Assembly: GCA_963978895.1 (NCBI GenBank)
Contig: OZ022246.1
Coordinates: 16,536,549 to 16,600,548 of the forward strand
DNA from: Erpobdella octoculata
Taxonomy: Eukaryota; Annelida; Clitellata; Hirudinida; Erpobdellidae
DNA: 64,000 bases
Direction of reading: 5' to 3'
The position numbers were made by a program, and so were the translations under genes. The notes under the pieces were generated by a model. That model was not told where the DNA came from. It worked only from the letters and a program-made list of their open reading frames with translations, and did no database searches. Below, piece after piece: positions 27,243 to 39,049 of the stretch. Position 1 is the first letter of the stretch; each line of letters begins with the position of its first letter.

Positions 27243-27540
27243 TGTCAGGGGTCGCTCTACCGGACCTCCTGACAAGTGTATCTTGCACCCGTCGACCTGT
27301 CTAGACTCTTAGTCTAGACAGGAACCTAGACATTAATTCTCAGACGTTTGTTTTGCGCGTTTTCTGAGGCAATATATATAGCGCTTTGAACCCCGCCAGA
27401 ACCCCAGTATCAGGCGAAGTCCTGCGTGTTTAGTATTTGATTTTGTTATTAACTGCGCATTAATAAAGTTTGTTGTTGTCGTTCTGAGTTGTCTTTTCCT
27501 TCCTGGTGTTCACGTCATTCCAGCAGGGAAGACTGTGACA
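27243..27540 (+). repeat. Gypsy LTR (3')
   Basis: The 298-bp sequence begins TGTCAGG and ends CTGTGACA, with inverted ends TGTCA/TGACA. It has a TATA-like AATATATATA at 27371-27380 and an AATAAA at about 27462. A G-rich polypurine tract precedes it. Confidence 0.8.
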
Positions 27541-28185
27541 GATACGATATCGGGATCTCGACTGAAGTGGAAATTTTGTCTCGAATAAAACGAGATAACT
27601 TATAATGATGAACTATACGCGACAGACATTATTAATAACTACATTAAAAAAATTCATTTAAAAAAATATTTAAATATTAAAAAATTTATAAATTTACAAA
27701 AATTTACCAAATTTAATTTTTTTTTAAACTTGAAATAAGTTTCATTTGTTTAGTTTCGGTACATCTATTTGTCTAAATTTAGACTCTAAATAAAACGCAA
27801 CCGCCGATAGTAAGTATTTATTTAGTTCACATTATGCGGTAGTTTATCAAATTAATTAAATGATTTTACTTGCCAAGGAAAAAAAATTAAAATTATTTTT
27901 TCAAGTAATTGAAAAGTAGAAAACCTTCTAGCACACCAATAAAACGACATTTTTAAGCAATTCAATAGTGAAAGTGGAAAAACCAATGGAGATAGAAATA
28001 GATTGCAGATTACTGAGATTACGTGAGATTGACTCCTCTGCTGATTTCTTAAATCCATCTACTTTTACAAAAGACTCTAAATCGTTTCTTCGTATACAGA
28101 GCGATTGTGCGTTTATCTCCTATATACCTATTCTATATATATGACAAATCAAATCCAGTCATTTTTTATTTCACAAAAATTTTAA
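27541..28185. other. Unassigned stretch
   Basis: AT-rich sequence without a supported gene. A possible P-type family end (CTATTCTATATATATGACA) lies at about 28129-28147. Confidence 0.4.
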
Positions 28186-28850
28186 TTATTTGACGATATT
28201 ATAAAAAAAAATCACTGTCCACTGATAGTCAATATTAACTGTCAATATTTTAATTTTTAATTTGGCTGGGACGTTGATGTTTGCTAGTCGACTGTGATGG
28301 TCCTGGCTCCCGACACTGCTGGGAGTGTCCAAAATAATCACATCTCTACCTTCATCTTCGACCTCGTCATCACCAACACCAATATCTTTGTTGAAAAGGA
28401 TCCAATTCTTGATGGTGACCCTATCGTGATTCTGCTGAAAAAAACAGCAGCTTGTCAACAAAGTTGCTTTGTATCTTGTTGCCGGAACTTGGCCCAGCCA
28501 GACATGGGGTTAATGTAGCGGCGACGCTCACGCTCCTACTCCTCATCATACAACTCCACGTTGTCAAGCGCGGTGCCGGCGTCTCATTTTTTGGCACTCT
28601 TGTCAGTCTTGTCCTTCTCCAGCGTCGCGAAGGCAAGAGGATGATTGCGTTTGAGATGTCCTCGCATGCCTGTGGTGTTACCATCGTTAAAATGATACTG
28701 TTTCCTGCAGTCTTTGCATCTGGCAAGATTTACTTCTACATCCTTGTCATTGACTTTCTGCGTGACCGTCTCTGTCTTCCTCAAAGTACTCCCAGATTTG
28801 ACCCCGGTGACGCGGCATGATGACAAACACGAGAAAGTGCCTCTATGCAA
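28186..28850 (-). pseudogene. BED zinc-finger fragment (hAT-type)
   Basis: The frame 28850-28584 has CKDCRKQYHFNDGNTTGMRG followed by HLKRNHP, a C-x2-C...H-x4-H BED finger, with the usual basic/polar linker after it. It ends after SAKK, and related sequence continues in another frame to about 28186. BED fingers form the N-terminal DNA-binding domain of hAT transposases and their host derivatives. No catalytic part is present. Confidence 0.65.
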
Positions 28851-28859
28851 GAATTAAAA

Positions 28860-29234
28860 AAGTGAAAAAAACCCAGCGGGTTTATTTATAGGCAATGGCA
28901 AGAAAAAAGCTGAGAAAGTTTCGAATTCCAGCTGCAGACGATGTGCACACTACAGGTGGCACACACATACTCACATACAACCAAGAATATAATCGAGATT
29001 ATAAAGATATATCTTAGATGAGGTACTATTACGGTCAATTACGGATATCGAAACACTAAAATAATCATTCCAATTCTACGTAACAAATTTGAAAAAATAA
29101 GTTTATGAAACAGACTAAACCAAAACATAAACATAGAATGATCATTACTATTACATTACTCATTATTCTCATTAATAATAATAGTCATCAATGTCAGCGA
29201 GTACGATTGCCTTGTAGTATCAGTACAGTAGTAT
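28860..29234. other. Unassigned stretch
   Basis: No supported gene or repeat end; AT-rich sequence. Confidence 0.4.
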
Positions 29235-29349
29235 GCAGAAGTCGACTAGCAGCCTAAAAGGGGCGTGGCTTTAGATATCTTTGATCACTATTCAAGTATT
29301 CTCAATGTGGCACTAAAAAAAGCTATAGAACAAAGACGAGTTGGTTCAT
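29235..29349 (+). repeat. P-type family terminal fragment
   Basis: It shares GTCGACTAGCAGCCTAA, the GGGGCGTGGCT block, AATGTGGCACTAAAA and GACGAG.TGGTT with 5730-5840. Like that copy it ends in an ATATAT tract. Confidence 0.65.
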
Positions 29350-29740
<391 letters not shown>

Positions 29741-29789
29741 TAGCTTTTCTGGATTTGAATTGAAAGACATTGATTAATTAATTTTGTCA

Positions 29790-30395
29790 GAAATATCATC
29801 AACTAAGTCACAGTATGACACAATTGCTGAGACGATCGTTGGAACACTTACGTGTAAAAAATTTCTAAATTCAAGCGATGCAAATTTCATTTATTACATC
29901 AGTGGAGCCATTGCTAGATCAGTGATTCGATCTACATGATGTGAAAACTGCCAATCATTGCTGATCAGCACTGATGATCTTGAAATGCCAGGAATTGAAG
30001 AATCTTTGGATCAGCTAAATTTCTAGAAGACATAAATCGTGGTGGCCTGTCCTGGCCAAGTGAATACACTTTTATGCTTACCGTGAATTACTGGCGAGTG
30101 TTCAAAGAAATCCGGTGAAACTCAAACTGTTTAAATAAATTGCTGAGTGTTTCAAATCAACAGTCTCTGTTTGTAAATATTATTGAACAAATAAGATGCA
30201 GAGAGTCAGCTGAAGAGTTGTTGGTTCTTGATAATTATACTGCATGAAAAACCATAACATGAGAAAATTGCTAGTTTCCAGGTTCTTTAATTGTGTTGCT
30301 AAAAGTATGGTAAAAGAAATCACCAACAAAGTCACTGACCACACAACCAAAAAAAGAAAAATAGACAAACTTAGCAGCAAGGCTAAATAAAACTT
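29790..30395 (+). pseudogene. P-element-like transposase C-terminus
   Basis: Reading across frames gives FIYYISGAIARSVI, CENCQ, EMPGIEESLDQLNF, DINRGGLSWPSEYTFMLTVN, KLLVSRFFNCVAKSMVKEIT and TKKRKIDKLSSKAK then TAA. Spacing and residues (YIAGYVAR-like, C-x2-C, GGLxxPS, FNCxAK) match the C-terminal region of THAP9/P-element transposases. Several stops and shifts are present. Together with the THAP exons at 14.7-16.1 kb it shows that a P-type family colonised this genome. Confidence 0.6.
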
Positions 30396-30565
30396 GAACT
30401 TTTGAAAAATAACTATATATATATAATTTTTTTAAATTAAATTATTATTTACTTATAATGTTTTTATTTATTTTTTTTTATTCTTGCGTTTTTTCATAAT
30501 AAAAGCTGTTCACAGACACACAAACAGCCTTTCATTAACTGAGCGTATATGCTCTCTTATCATTA

Positions 30566-32652
30566 ACTAGCAGTGCCCGTAGCGGCTTCGCTCGAATGAA
30601 ATTAGAGAGTTTGAACCGTGCATCCATAGTAGAGATCATTTTTTTAGGTCTCGGCTCGGCCTGTCGACAAATTAGCCCAGTCCGTTTTAAAAACCCAAAC
30701 TCCTGGCCCGGCACAGCCCGTCTGAATTAGGCCCGGCCCATTTTTACAGGCCTAGAAGTTCTATATACTTGATGAAAAACTTCGGCCGTCCGACCTTGAT
30801 CTCAGGTTTGGCCCGGCCAAACTGATGACCCTATAATCACTAAAATATCAATATACTTGGTGAAAAACCTCGACCCGTCCCACTTTGATTTAAGGTTTGG
30901 CCTGGCCCGTGTGAAGACTCTAAAACGGCTTGGCCCGGCCAATGATAAACTGTACTTAGCTACTTTTAACCGGCACAAAACTTCAAAATACTAATTTTTA
31001 CATTTGTAGCACTTACAGTTTGTGAGTAGCAATTATTTTGAAATCAAATAACCCTTATTTCTACCCCACATTTGAGGTCCTGGAAACCAAATTTTCAAAA
31101 AATGCTAAAACACGTATTTCATTATTTTTGGAGTAGAAACTAAATACTAATTTTTACTTCTGTAGCATTAACAGTTTTTGAGTAGCAGCTACTTTAAAAA
31201 CCAAATAACCCAAAAAATGATGAAACACGTATATCTTATTTTCTTGAGTAGATACTAAGTATTAATTTTTACATCTGTGGCAATTACAGTTGTTGAGTAG
31301 CAGTTACTTTAAAAACCAAATAACCCTATTTTCAACCCCACATTTGAAGTCCTGGAAACCAAATTTTCAAAAAATTGTGAAACCCGTATATCATTATTTT
31401 TAGAGTAGAAACTAAATACTAATTTTTACTTTTGTAGCATTACCAGTTTTTGAGTAGAAGCTACTTTAAAAACCAAATAACCCAATTTTGCAACCCACAT
31501 TTGAGGTCCGGGAAACCAAATTTGTAAAAAATGGTTGAAACACGTATATCTTTATTTTTAGAAAAGAAACTAAATAATAATTTTTACATCTGTGGTATTT
31601 ACTGTTTTTGAGTAGCAGTTACTATAAAAGACAATTAGCCCTATTTTCCACCCCACATTTGAAGTCCTGAAAACCAAATTTTCAAAAAATGCTAAAACAC
31701 GTATTTCATTATTTTTGGAGTAGAAACTAAATACTAATTTTTACTCCTGTAGCATTAACAGTTTTTGAGTATAAGTTACTTTAAAAACCAAATAACCCAA
31801 TTTTCCAACCCACATTTGACGTCCGGGAAACCAAATTTTCAAAAAATGGTGAAACACGTATCTTTTTATTTTTAGAGTAGAAACTAAATACTAATTTTTA
31901 CTTTTGTAGCATTAACAGTTTTTGAGTAGAAGCTACTTTAAAAAGCAAATAACCCATTTTTCCAACCCACATTTGAGGTCCGGGAAACCAAATTTGTAAA
32001 AAATGATGAAACACGTATATCTTTATTTTTAGAAAAGAAACTAAATAATAATTTTTAAATCTGTGGTATTTACTGTTTTTGAGTAGCAGTTACTATAAAA
32101 GACAATTAGCCCTATTTTCCACCCCACATTTGAAGTCCTGGAAACCAAATTTTCAAAAAATGCTAAAACACGTATTTCATTATTTTTCGAGTAGAAACTA
32201 AATACTAATTTTTACTCCTGTAGCATTAACAGTTTTTGAGTAGAAGCTATTTTAAAAACCAAATAACCCAATTTTCCAACCCACATTTGAGGTCCGGGAA
32301 ACCAAATTTTCAAAAAATGGTGAAACACGTATCTTTTTATTTTTCAAAAAGAATCTATATACAAAATTTCAAAATCTCCTCATTTTTGGTTTTCGAGATA
32401 TACATTGTTTTAAAAAAAAGTTTGTTTTCCAGTTTTTTCCCCTCAGGAGCAAAATTTTCAAAAATCCTTTCTTAGCGGATGTTTCCGCTATAAAAGTAAT
32501 ATAAGTTCCAAATTTCACGTTCCTAGGATGAGGCGTTTGAGCTCGGCGTTGATTATCAGTCAGTCAGTCAGTCAGTCAGTCAGTCAGTCAGTCAGTCAGT
32601 CAGTCAGTCAGTCAGTCAGTCAGTCAGTCAGGACATGTTCTTTTATATATAT
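30566..32652 (+). repeat. Family C interspersed repeat with 157-bp tandem monomers
   Basis: The left end is ACTAGCAGTGCCCGTAGCGG, followed by GGCCCGGCC-rich DNA. From about 30980 to 32340 there are about 8.5 monomers (motif ACTAATTTTTAC at about 30987, 31146, 31260, 31418, 31575, 31734, 31890, 32048, 32205). The right end has a unique 3' part, a (CAGT)n run (32557-32630) and GACATGTTCTTTTATATATA. A second copy is at 49022-50480 and a 3' fragment at 57313-57400. No protein is encoded and I cannot name the family. Confidence 0.8.
32557..32630. repeat. (CAGT)n microsatellite
   Basis: About 18 units of CAGT within the right end of family C; the copy at 50410 has about 11 units and that at 57357 about 3. 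Confidence 0.97.
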
Positions 32653-33733
32653 AGATGATGTTTTGAATGGCCTCAAGTTGCTTAGGCTAGAGCCGGGCTA
32701 ACTTTCCAGTCAGTATATTTAGATTTTCTTGGTTTATCCTCCAGTCCGGTTTAACGCAACTGTTAGGTAGTGGTATGTTTGATTAAATTCCTAGTCCGGT
32801 TTAACCGGAACTGTTTGATTTTTTGTTTAGTACTAATTGACTAGTTCGTTTGCCCTCAAAATTTCAAAAACCAAAATTAAGCCAACATAAATGAAGCCGT
32901 TATCAAACTTTTAGATCTTCAGTTTGAACGAGACTATAACCACAACTGATAAATGCTTTCGGTTCAAATGTTATGGTCAACATTGTCTGCTACAAAATGT
33001 GCATTTGACAACATACAAACATCATCCTGGACTGAGGGTGTCACCGTGACAGAATTGGTGCCCAAATTGGAAATACTACCACAAGGCTCTTTCTCAAATT
33101 CACAAGTAGACACAATAGGCAGTGTGGAATTCAGTGGCTCAACCGTGTCTGCAGATTGTTTATTGACATCAGACGACATACTGTTGTGGTGTATAATGGA
33201 ATGTATGTAGCATCTAATCTTATCATGAGAAAGATTGAAGCCTCATCGAAATAACTGTGTGTGGAACTTCTCACTTCCACTGTGATCAGCCTCAGCACCA
33301 TCACTGTGTAGTAGAGGCATCAGAAAACTACGTGGTCTGGCTACCTGCATTATTCCCTGCCCAACCCTGCCACTTTCAACGGTGCTTGAATTAGCCATTG
33401 TAAAAGTTGTCGCAGAAGAGGTGTCAAAAACGCGAGCCATCATTTGATGGATAGTACTTCCACTGTGCTGTCATTTCTCTAATTTCTGCCATTGTCAAGC
33501 CAGCTGCTTTATGAACAACCCTTTCAGCAGCACTTCCTTCTCCTTCATTACATTCTGCAAAATATTTGTCATGTAACAATAACTCACAGTAGTTCATGAA
33601 TCCAACTACATCATCTCGGCATGATCGAGATAAAAAATATATGTGAGCTCTGTATCGTTGCTGGAGCAGCTCTTTCAAATACTTTTTTTCCATATATTCT
33701 GCCATCTCCACCACATTCTTCAGCTATGCTCAC

Positions 33734-34390
33734 TGTAAACGTAGAGGAATATGCTTTCTAGCGATTCGTAACGTTAAAGTCGAAGTTATTTATAACACAA
33801 TATTTCTCGAATTTATTTTAACTTTATTATTCTTCCTTGAATATAATCCTATTCTTGACTCTAAACTGACTTATCTCACTTTGCAGAAGTTAACCCGGTT
33901 CTGACAAAATCTTTTGATAATTCCAATTTCTCTACTCAACAACCTTACTTTTTCTACTGAGGACCACAAAAAGGAAAAAGACCAATACCAATTATATATA
34001 TATACATATATATATACATATATATATACATATATATATACATATATATATATACATATATATATATACATATATATATATACATATATATATATATACA
34101 CATACATACATCCATCCATGTATATATACACTCAAACACACATATACACATATATACAATAATGATACAAAATTATACGCACACACAATGTCACAGGAGC
34201 ACAAATATACACATATACATACATATACATATATATATACATATATATACACACATATACACACATATACACACAGATACATTCATACATAAATGACTAT
34301 TGTTTCAACACAACCAAAATATGCACACATAATAAAATAAAATAAACAAATACTATGAAAATACGTAAGATGAATCATCTTCATCTTACA
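33734..34390 (-). repeat. Gypsy LTR (3' LTR of the minus-strand element)
   Basis: 657 bp, nearly identical to 36299-36902 apart from the length of an internal TATATACA-type microsatellite (about 34000-34100), which accounts for most of the 53-bp length difference. Confidence 0.93.
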
Positions 34391-34419
34391 TATCCCCCCT
34401 CTTCGAAAAAAGAAACGCG

Positions 34420-35550
34420 TCAGTGTTTCTTGATTACATCGTCACTCTCTTTACGACTAAGAAAGTCATCACCGATGTTCTCCTTGCCTTTGAAATAGTT
34501 TACTTTCAACTTATTCTCAATCTCTATCTCTCTGCGTGCTGTGTCAACAGGGCGGGCATCTCCGAAGATTGCCGAATTCAACTTTCCATCTTTCCCCACC
34601 CCTCCATTTTGGCCTCTAGGCAAAAGATTGAGCCTTGGTCTTTCTTTTGGCGGATTCAAAGCTTGAACTTTTGCCTCAACTTTATTTCCTACCTTTGAAA
34701 TGGCAGACGTGTTTCTTTCCTTGCTTTGATACAGCTCCGAGTTAGCCGACGATTTTCTAAAATTTACCCGATCATTCCTCTGAGTGCTGTCGTAGTTGGG
34801 AGCGGCTTTCTGTGGTTTCCGACCAAAGCGTTTTCCTGCAGCCATTGCATCAAAACCCCTTACCCCTTCAACATTTCCCAGCACGAGATCGCAAAGTAGG
34901 TTTTTCATGCAGACCACCTCTCTAGTTCCTCTGAACCAGTCTGTTTTGATTTTTACCACTGCTGTTGGAGCTACCCGAACTGTGCCGTCGATCAAAACAC
35001 AGGGTCTTGTTCTTCCGGTCATCTGACGCGGGTGCACTAATGATTCCTTTACTATTATGGAAGTACAGCCAGTGTCTCTCAAAACTTTTACCGGTTTTCT
35101 GTTCACAAACCCTCTGGTTAATTTAAATTTTTCTCCTGAGTGCAAACAACCATCCGCAATGACAGGCAAAACGCATCCACACTTCAATTCCACCTCATCG
35201 ATTTTTCCTTCCATCACCATGGCAGCGCATGCATTCACAACGCCGGAATCCTTGCATGGTGTTGACGTAGTCGTCTCTTTCCGTGTTTGGCAAAATACAG
35301 GATTACTAGGGCTACTCTGCCGACACTCTCTTGCCATGTGCCCCGTTTGATGACAGTTGTAGCAACGAGGTTCAACCATTTTGGCGTCACCGACCGACTG
35401 ACCCCGGTTCCAACCCATCCTGCTATTGCTGTCCGATTTTGCCAACCTCTTCTCTGGGTGGGCTTGGCTGTACTTGTTGACCCAAAGGCACAGCTCATTG
35501 ACATTTCTGCTCTCTTTCTCCAACAAGTACTCGACCATTCCCGCCGGCAC
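34420..35550 (-). pseudogene. Gypsy gag zinc knuckle, protease and RNase H remnant
   Basis: It follows the gag frame after a frameshift near 35550. It contains MVEYLLEKESRNVNELCLWV (SCAN-like end), a CCHC knuckle CYNCHQTGHMAREC, and an aspartic protease with VLRDTGCTSIIV (catalytic DTG) and DLVLGNVEG (the G-containing flap-end motif). The last residues YFKGKENIGDDFLSR look like the closing motif of RNase H, so a deletion joins the protease linker directly to the RNase H end. It is non-autonomous. Confidence 0.85.
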
Positions 35551-36200
35551 TTTCCGAAAAACTGCTCTTTCAGAAACAAAAACAACAGATTTTGTTTGCC
35601 CGCGAGATCTACCCAGCGCCTGAGGTGGCTATCTAGCCGCACTAGATAATGTTCCCAGGTCTCCTCGGGTTCAGGCTTTGACTCTCGAAACATTATGCGA
35701 TAGTCTTCCGCTGACTTCCCAAAACGACGAAGGAGTGCCTCCTTTGCCGTTCTGTAGTCCTGCATCTGACTATCGCTAAGTTGGCCAAACACTTCCAAAG
35801 TCTTCGCACTAAGCAACGACCCTAGAAGCATTCCCCAATCCTTCTGAGGGTGACCATTGGCTTTTGCCAATGACTCAAATCTCAGCAAAAATGCGTCGAT
35901 GTCATCACCTTCAGAAAACTTTGGATAAGGAATCTTAGTAGCCTCCGCCGACGGTTTTGGCTCTATTTTTTTTTGGCCCTCCAATTCCAGCTTCTTCAAT
36001 TCCAATTCATGCTGGCGTTGTTGGCGCTCATGCTCTCGTTGAAGTTCTCGTTCTTCCCGTTCTTTCTGAGCCTTTTTATCCTCGCGTTCTTCCAATCTCC
36101 TAACTCTTTCTTCATCTTTCAACTCTTTGACGTAATTCCTTAAATCCTCTCCGGAATAGCCTAGAGCTTGTCCCACCGCAATGAATTTCTCGTCAGACAT
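35235..36200 (-). CDS. Gypsy gag, N-terminal part
   Basis: It starts MSDEKFIAVGQALGYSGEDL about 100 bp downstream of the primer-binding region. A charged coiled coil (residues about 30-78, repeats of EER/EREREL/HELELKKLELE) leads into a capsid-like segment (KFSEGDDIDAFLLRFESLAK, LLRRFGKSAEDYRIMF, EETWEHYLVRLDSHLRRWVD). This resembles the SCAN-related gag of some Gypsy elements. After about residue 215 the gag homology continues in the frame at 35550, so the last 100 codons of this frame are out-of-frame readthrough. Confidence 0.8.
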   Translation of the reverse strand: MSDEKFIAVGQALGYSGEDLRNYVKELKDEERVRRLEEREDKKAQKEREERELQREHERQQRQHELELKKLELEGQKKIEPKPSAEATKIPYPKFSEGDDIDAFLLRFESLAKANGHPQKDWGMLLGSLLSAKTLEVFGQLSDSQMQDYRTAKEALLRRFGKSAEDYRIMFRESKPEPEETWEHYLVRLDSHLRRWVDLAGKQNLLFLFLKEQFFGKCRREWSSTCWRKRAEMSMSCAFGSTSTAKPTQRRGWQNRTAIAGWVGTGVSRSVTPKWLNLVATTVIKRGTWQESVGRVALVILYFAKHGKRRLRQHHARIPAL

Positions 36201-36298
36201 CTTTCACGAAAGAAAAAAAAAATTCGGTCACTTGTGATCAAACAACTTCAGAAAATATATTTACGGATGAAAATGCGTAAATACGTCGGGGTCACCAA

Positions 36299-36902
36299 TG
36301 TAAACGTAGAGGAATATGCTTTCTAGCGATTCGTAACGTTAAAGTCGAAGTTATTTATAACACAATATTTCTCGAATTTATTTTAACTTTATTATTCTTC
36401 CTTGAATATAATCCTACTCTTGACTCTAAACTGACTTATCTCACTTTGCAGAAGTTAACCCGGTTCTGACAAAATCTTTTGATAATTCCAATTTCTCTAC
36501 TCAACAACCTTACTTTTTCAACTGAGGACCACAAAAAGGAAAAAGACCAATACCAATTATATATATATACATATATATATACATATATATATATACATAT
36601 ATATATATATACATACATACATCCATCCATGTATATATACACTCAAACACACATATACACATATATACACTAATGATACAATAATTATACGCACACACAA
36701 TGTCACAGGAGCACAAATATACACATATACATACATATACATATATATATACATATATATACACACATATACACACATATACACACAGATACATTCATAC
36801 ATAAATGACTATTGTTTCAACACAACCAAAATATGCACACATAATAAAATAAAATAAACAAATACTATGAAAATACGTAAGATGAATCATCTTCATCTTA
36901 CA
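36299..36902 (-). repeat. Gypsy LTR (5' LTR of the minus-strand element)
   Basis: 604 bp, starting TGTAAACG and ending CTTACA on the plus strand. It is adjacent to the primer-binding-type sequence at 36283-36298. Confidence 0.93.
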
Positions 36903-37699
36903 CTCACCATCATTTCAAACAATTCAGTCAGAGTGTAAAACTCATTTTCACATTCTCTTTCCAATTTGTCACACAAACGACTAAATGCCTGCAAAGCCTC
37001 TAAATTTTGTGACCTTCCACGTTTTTTTAAGAAAGAGTGTGTGGTAGACTTTTTACAAAACTGGTGTAACAATTCTTATGATACATAGCATCAGCTGCAA
37101 ACAAATCGGAGACGCAACTCATCCTACCTTGAACAGCTACCCATCACGGCTTACCAGTCTCATCATCAAACTCCAAACCTGACATTACCTTCCTTACATT
37201 TTTGGAATTTTTAATGTCACTACCACACAAAAACACATATCGGCAAATGAAAAACCAGCAGCAGAACCTCTACTTGTTCTATTTGGTCCTACAACTTCAC
37301 CAGAACTGACATCTTTACTTTTCTCAGCTTCGTATGATAGCTGTCTGCGGCACGACAAATGCAATTTAATTACATGTTTGTTGTAGTGCACATTAATATA
37401 ATTTACCAAATTACGACCTGTAACTTCTAGCTGTTTTAATACAGTGGGCAAGGCTCTTACAACTTCAGCAGTGTATTCAGATGTTTCTTGCTTACAAATT
37501 AAACATTTTAAAATATATGAAATTATTTCTGTTTCCTCAGAAATTACAGAAAAAGTTATCTCAGTCCTCACTTCCTGTTCTACAGAATTAAGCAGCTCAA
37601 AAAATAAAGCAAACTTCCAGTGAGAACGGAAAAGAAAATAGTAATCTTCTAAAAAATTGTTTCTGTTGATATTTTATTTGTCCTATTTACCTTCCAAGT

Positions 37700-38750
37700 C
37701 CACCTAATTTAAAGGTATACTAGTCGCCAAGGACAGAAGTGAACGACACTAATTTGACTAACGACTAACTATTGCACGTTAAACTAAATGCTACTATTTA
37801 CACCTAATCTGAAAATTCTATGCTTGCTATATTTTTTCCACACTTCCAATGCAACGAAATTTTTTACTAGTGGGGCTGTTTAACTTGGATTTGCAAACCT
37901 ATTGTGCATTTTTTGATAAAAGCACCAAATTTTCCACAGAGGTAGTCCTAACTATTATGAACAAATTTGGATATTGGGCCAAGGCGTAACTGCCCCCTGG
38001 TGACCGTGGTGGCCATTTTCCAAAACTTCTATTTATATTAAGCAATTCACGTGAATGAAAAAATGGTGAACTAACATGTGACGACGTTCAGGATTAGTTT
38101 AAAACAGTTATATACTGAAAGTGACATACTGTTCTACCTCGTGCCTTTTTTAAGTTATTACTGATTTGTTATAAACTGAAAAATGGCGTCTTGTAATTTT
38201 GTCCGTTGTAATTGCGCCTGTGATCAAAACAAAATATAAATTTTGAAAGGTTATCCCCAATTTCCTATTAGTGTTTCATTGTAAATTTTGTTGTATCCAT
38301 TACAATTAAAAAGATATTCCCGATATTCTATATTTTAGTAGTGCCGTAATGCCATTTCGTCCGCTAGGGGACGCTCCATTCAAATTAAAACATCCAATTA
38401 AAACTTAAAATATAGCCCATATGAAGAAGAACGCAGGGACATTTCAATCGTTTAAATCGAACAAGCGGTTCAGAAGATATAGAGGTTCTAGGATCATGCC
38501 GCGTATCGGAACACGTGGCGTGGCGGCCATTTCGGAAAATGGCCGCCAGGGGAAAGTTAAGCTTTGGCCCAATATCATTTTTTTTATAATAGTTTATAGT
38601 CCTTTACACCAAGTGTTTTAAGACTGAAATAGCTGTATGTAGGAAGCACCTAAGTACTTCCTGTCGTGTGGATCATAATTTGATCCTTTTAACTTTCCCT
38701 CCTTTTTTCTCCAGGCTTGGGACTGGCTTGCAAATGCAAGGCGGAGTTGG
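37700..38750. repeat. Arms and centre of a large inverted repeat
   Basis: The segment 37560-37985 reappears in reverse orientation at 38751-39200 (for example TGCTTGCTAT/AAGCATAGAATTTTCAGATT, CACCAAATTTTCCACAGAGG and its complement, and GGCCCAATATCCAAATT). The centre (37985-38565) includes CGGCCATTTCGGAAAATGGC, itself palindromic. No gene is seen in the centre. Confidence 0.7.
38577..38748 (-). mobile_element. SINE with LINE-type 3' tail (copy 1)
   Basis: Minus strand: it starts AACTCCGCCTTGC, runs through GCCAGTCCCAAGCCTGG and AAGTACTTAGGTGCTTCC, and ends GTCTTAAAACACTTGGTGTA, GGACTATAAACTAT and an A-rich tail. The duplication GGCCCAATATC flanks it (38566-38576 and 38749-38759). The last 36 bases match the LINE 3' end at 1978-2013. 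Confidence 0.88.
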
Positions 38751-39049
38751 CCCAATATCCAAATTTGTTCATAATAGATAGGACTACCTCTGTGGAAAAT
38801 TTGGTGCTGTTTGACTTTACATTACCTGCCCACTATACGTTCTAACTATTCTTTTAAGATGGCTCTGTTTACGTATAGTCAGAACGTATAAAATTCTGTT
38901 GCAATGGAAGTGTGAAAATTCCTAGCAAGCATAGAATTTTCAGATTAGGTGTAAAATAGTGATAAGAACTTAGCATTCTAAATTCTATAAAAATCTGAGT
39001 TGTGTGTCGTGAGTTATATGGCATTTAGTTTGATGGGCGATAGTTAGTA

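Larger units (their letters stand above)
26455..27540 (+). mobile_element. Ty3/Gypsy LTR retrotransposon, 3' fragment
   Basis: It contains the C-terminal end of RNase H, unassigned sequence, a purine-rich tract (TTTTGAGGGGGAG, about 27224-27236) and a complete 3' LTR. RT and integrase are absent, and no 5' LTR is found in the window. The sequence ATACGATA on both sides (about 25920 and 27541) suggests insertion into the GATAC-type repeat. Confidence 0.75.
33734..36902 (-). mobile_element. Non-autonomous Ty3/Gypsy element (gag-protease only) with two LTRs
   Basis: LTRs at 33734-34390 and 36299-36902 (TGTAAAC...CTTACA on the plus strand) flank a gag-protease region. The target duplication CTCAC is at 33729-33733 and 36903-36907. 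On the minus strand the 5' LTR is followed by TTGGTGACCCCGAC (primer-binding-site type), and the 3' LTR is preceded by the purine tract GAAGAGGGGGGATA. RT, most of RNase H and integrase are deleted. A solo LTR of the family is at 53826-54424. Confidence 0.92.
32960..37690 (-). pseudogene. Multicopy ORF of unknown function, split by a Gypsy insertion
   Basis: Minus strand, in order: EVRTEITFSVISEETEIISY-like start and KCLICKQETSEYTAEVVRAL (37571-37194), HVIKLHLSCRRQLSYEAEKS, LERECENEFYTLTELFEMM (about 36910), then, after the LTR element, KKYLKELLQQRYRAHIYFLS (33700-33424), VGQGIMQVARPRSFLMPLL, and FVADNVDHNI near 32965. I know this arrangement as a repeated invertebrate ORF but not its function. 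Frames change several times, so the copy is dead. An opposed copy lies at 38750-39830. Confidence 0.55.

Noticed and set aside
32557..32630. CRISPR-like array at the (CAGT)n run or the 15-bp minisatellites
   Set aside because: There are no spacers and the units are simple repeats in a eukaryotic context.
33871..34282. Tyr/Ile/Cys/Val-rich frames on both strands (also 36.4-36.8 and 53.7-54.3 kb)
   Set aside because: They lie inside LTRs of the Gypsy family, over a TATATACA-type microsatellite, and are not coding.
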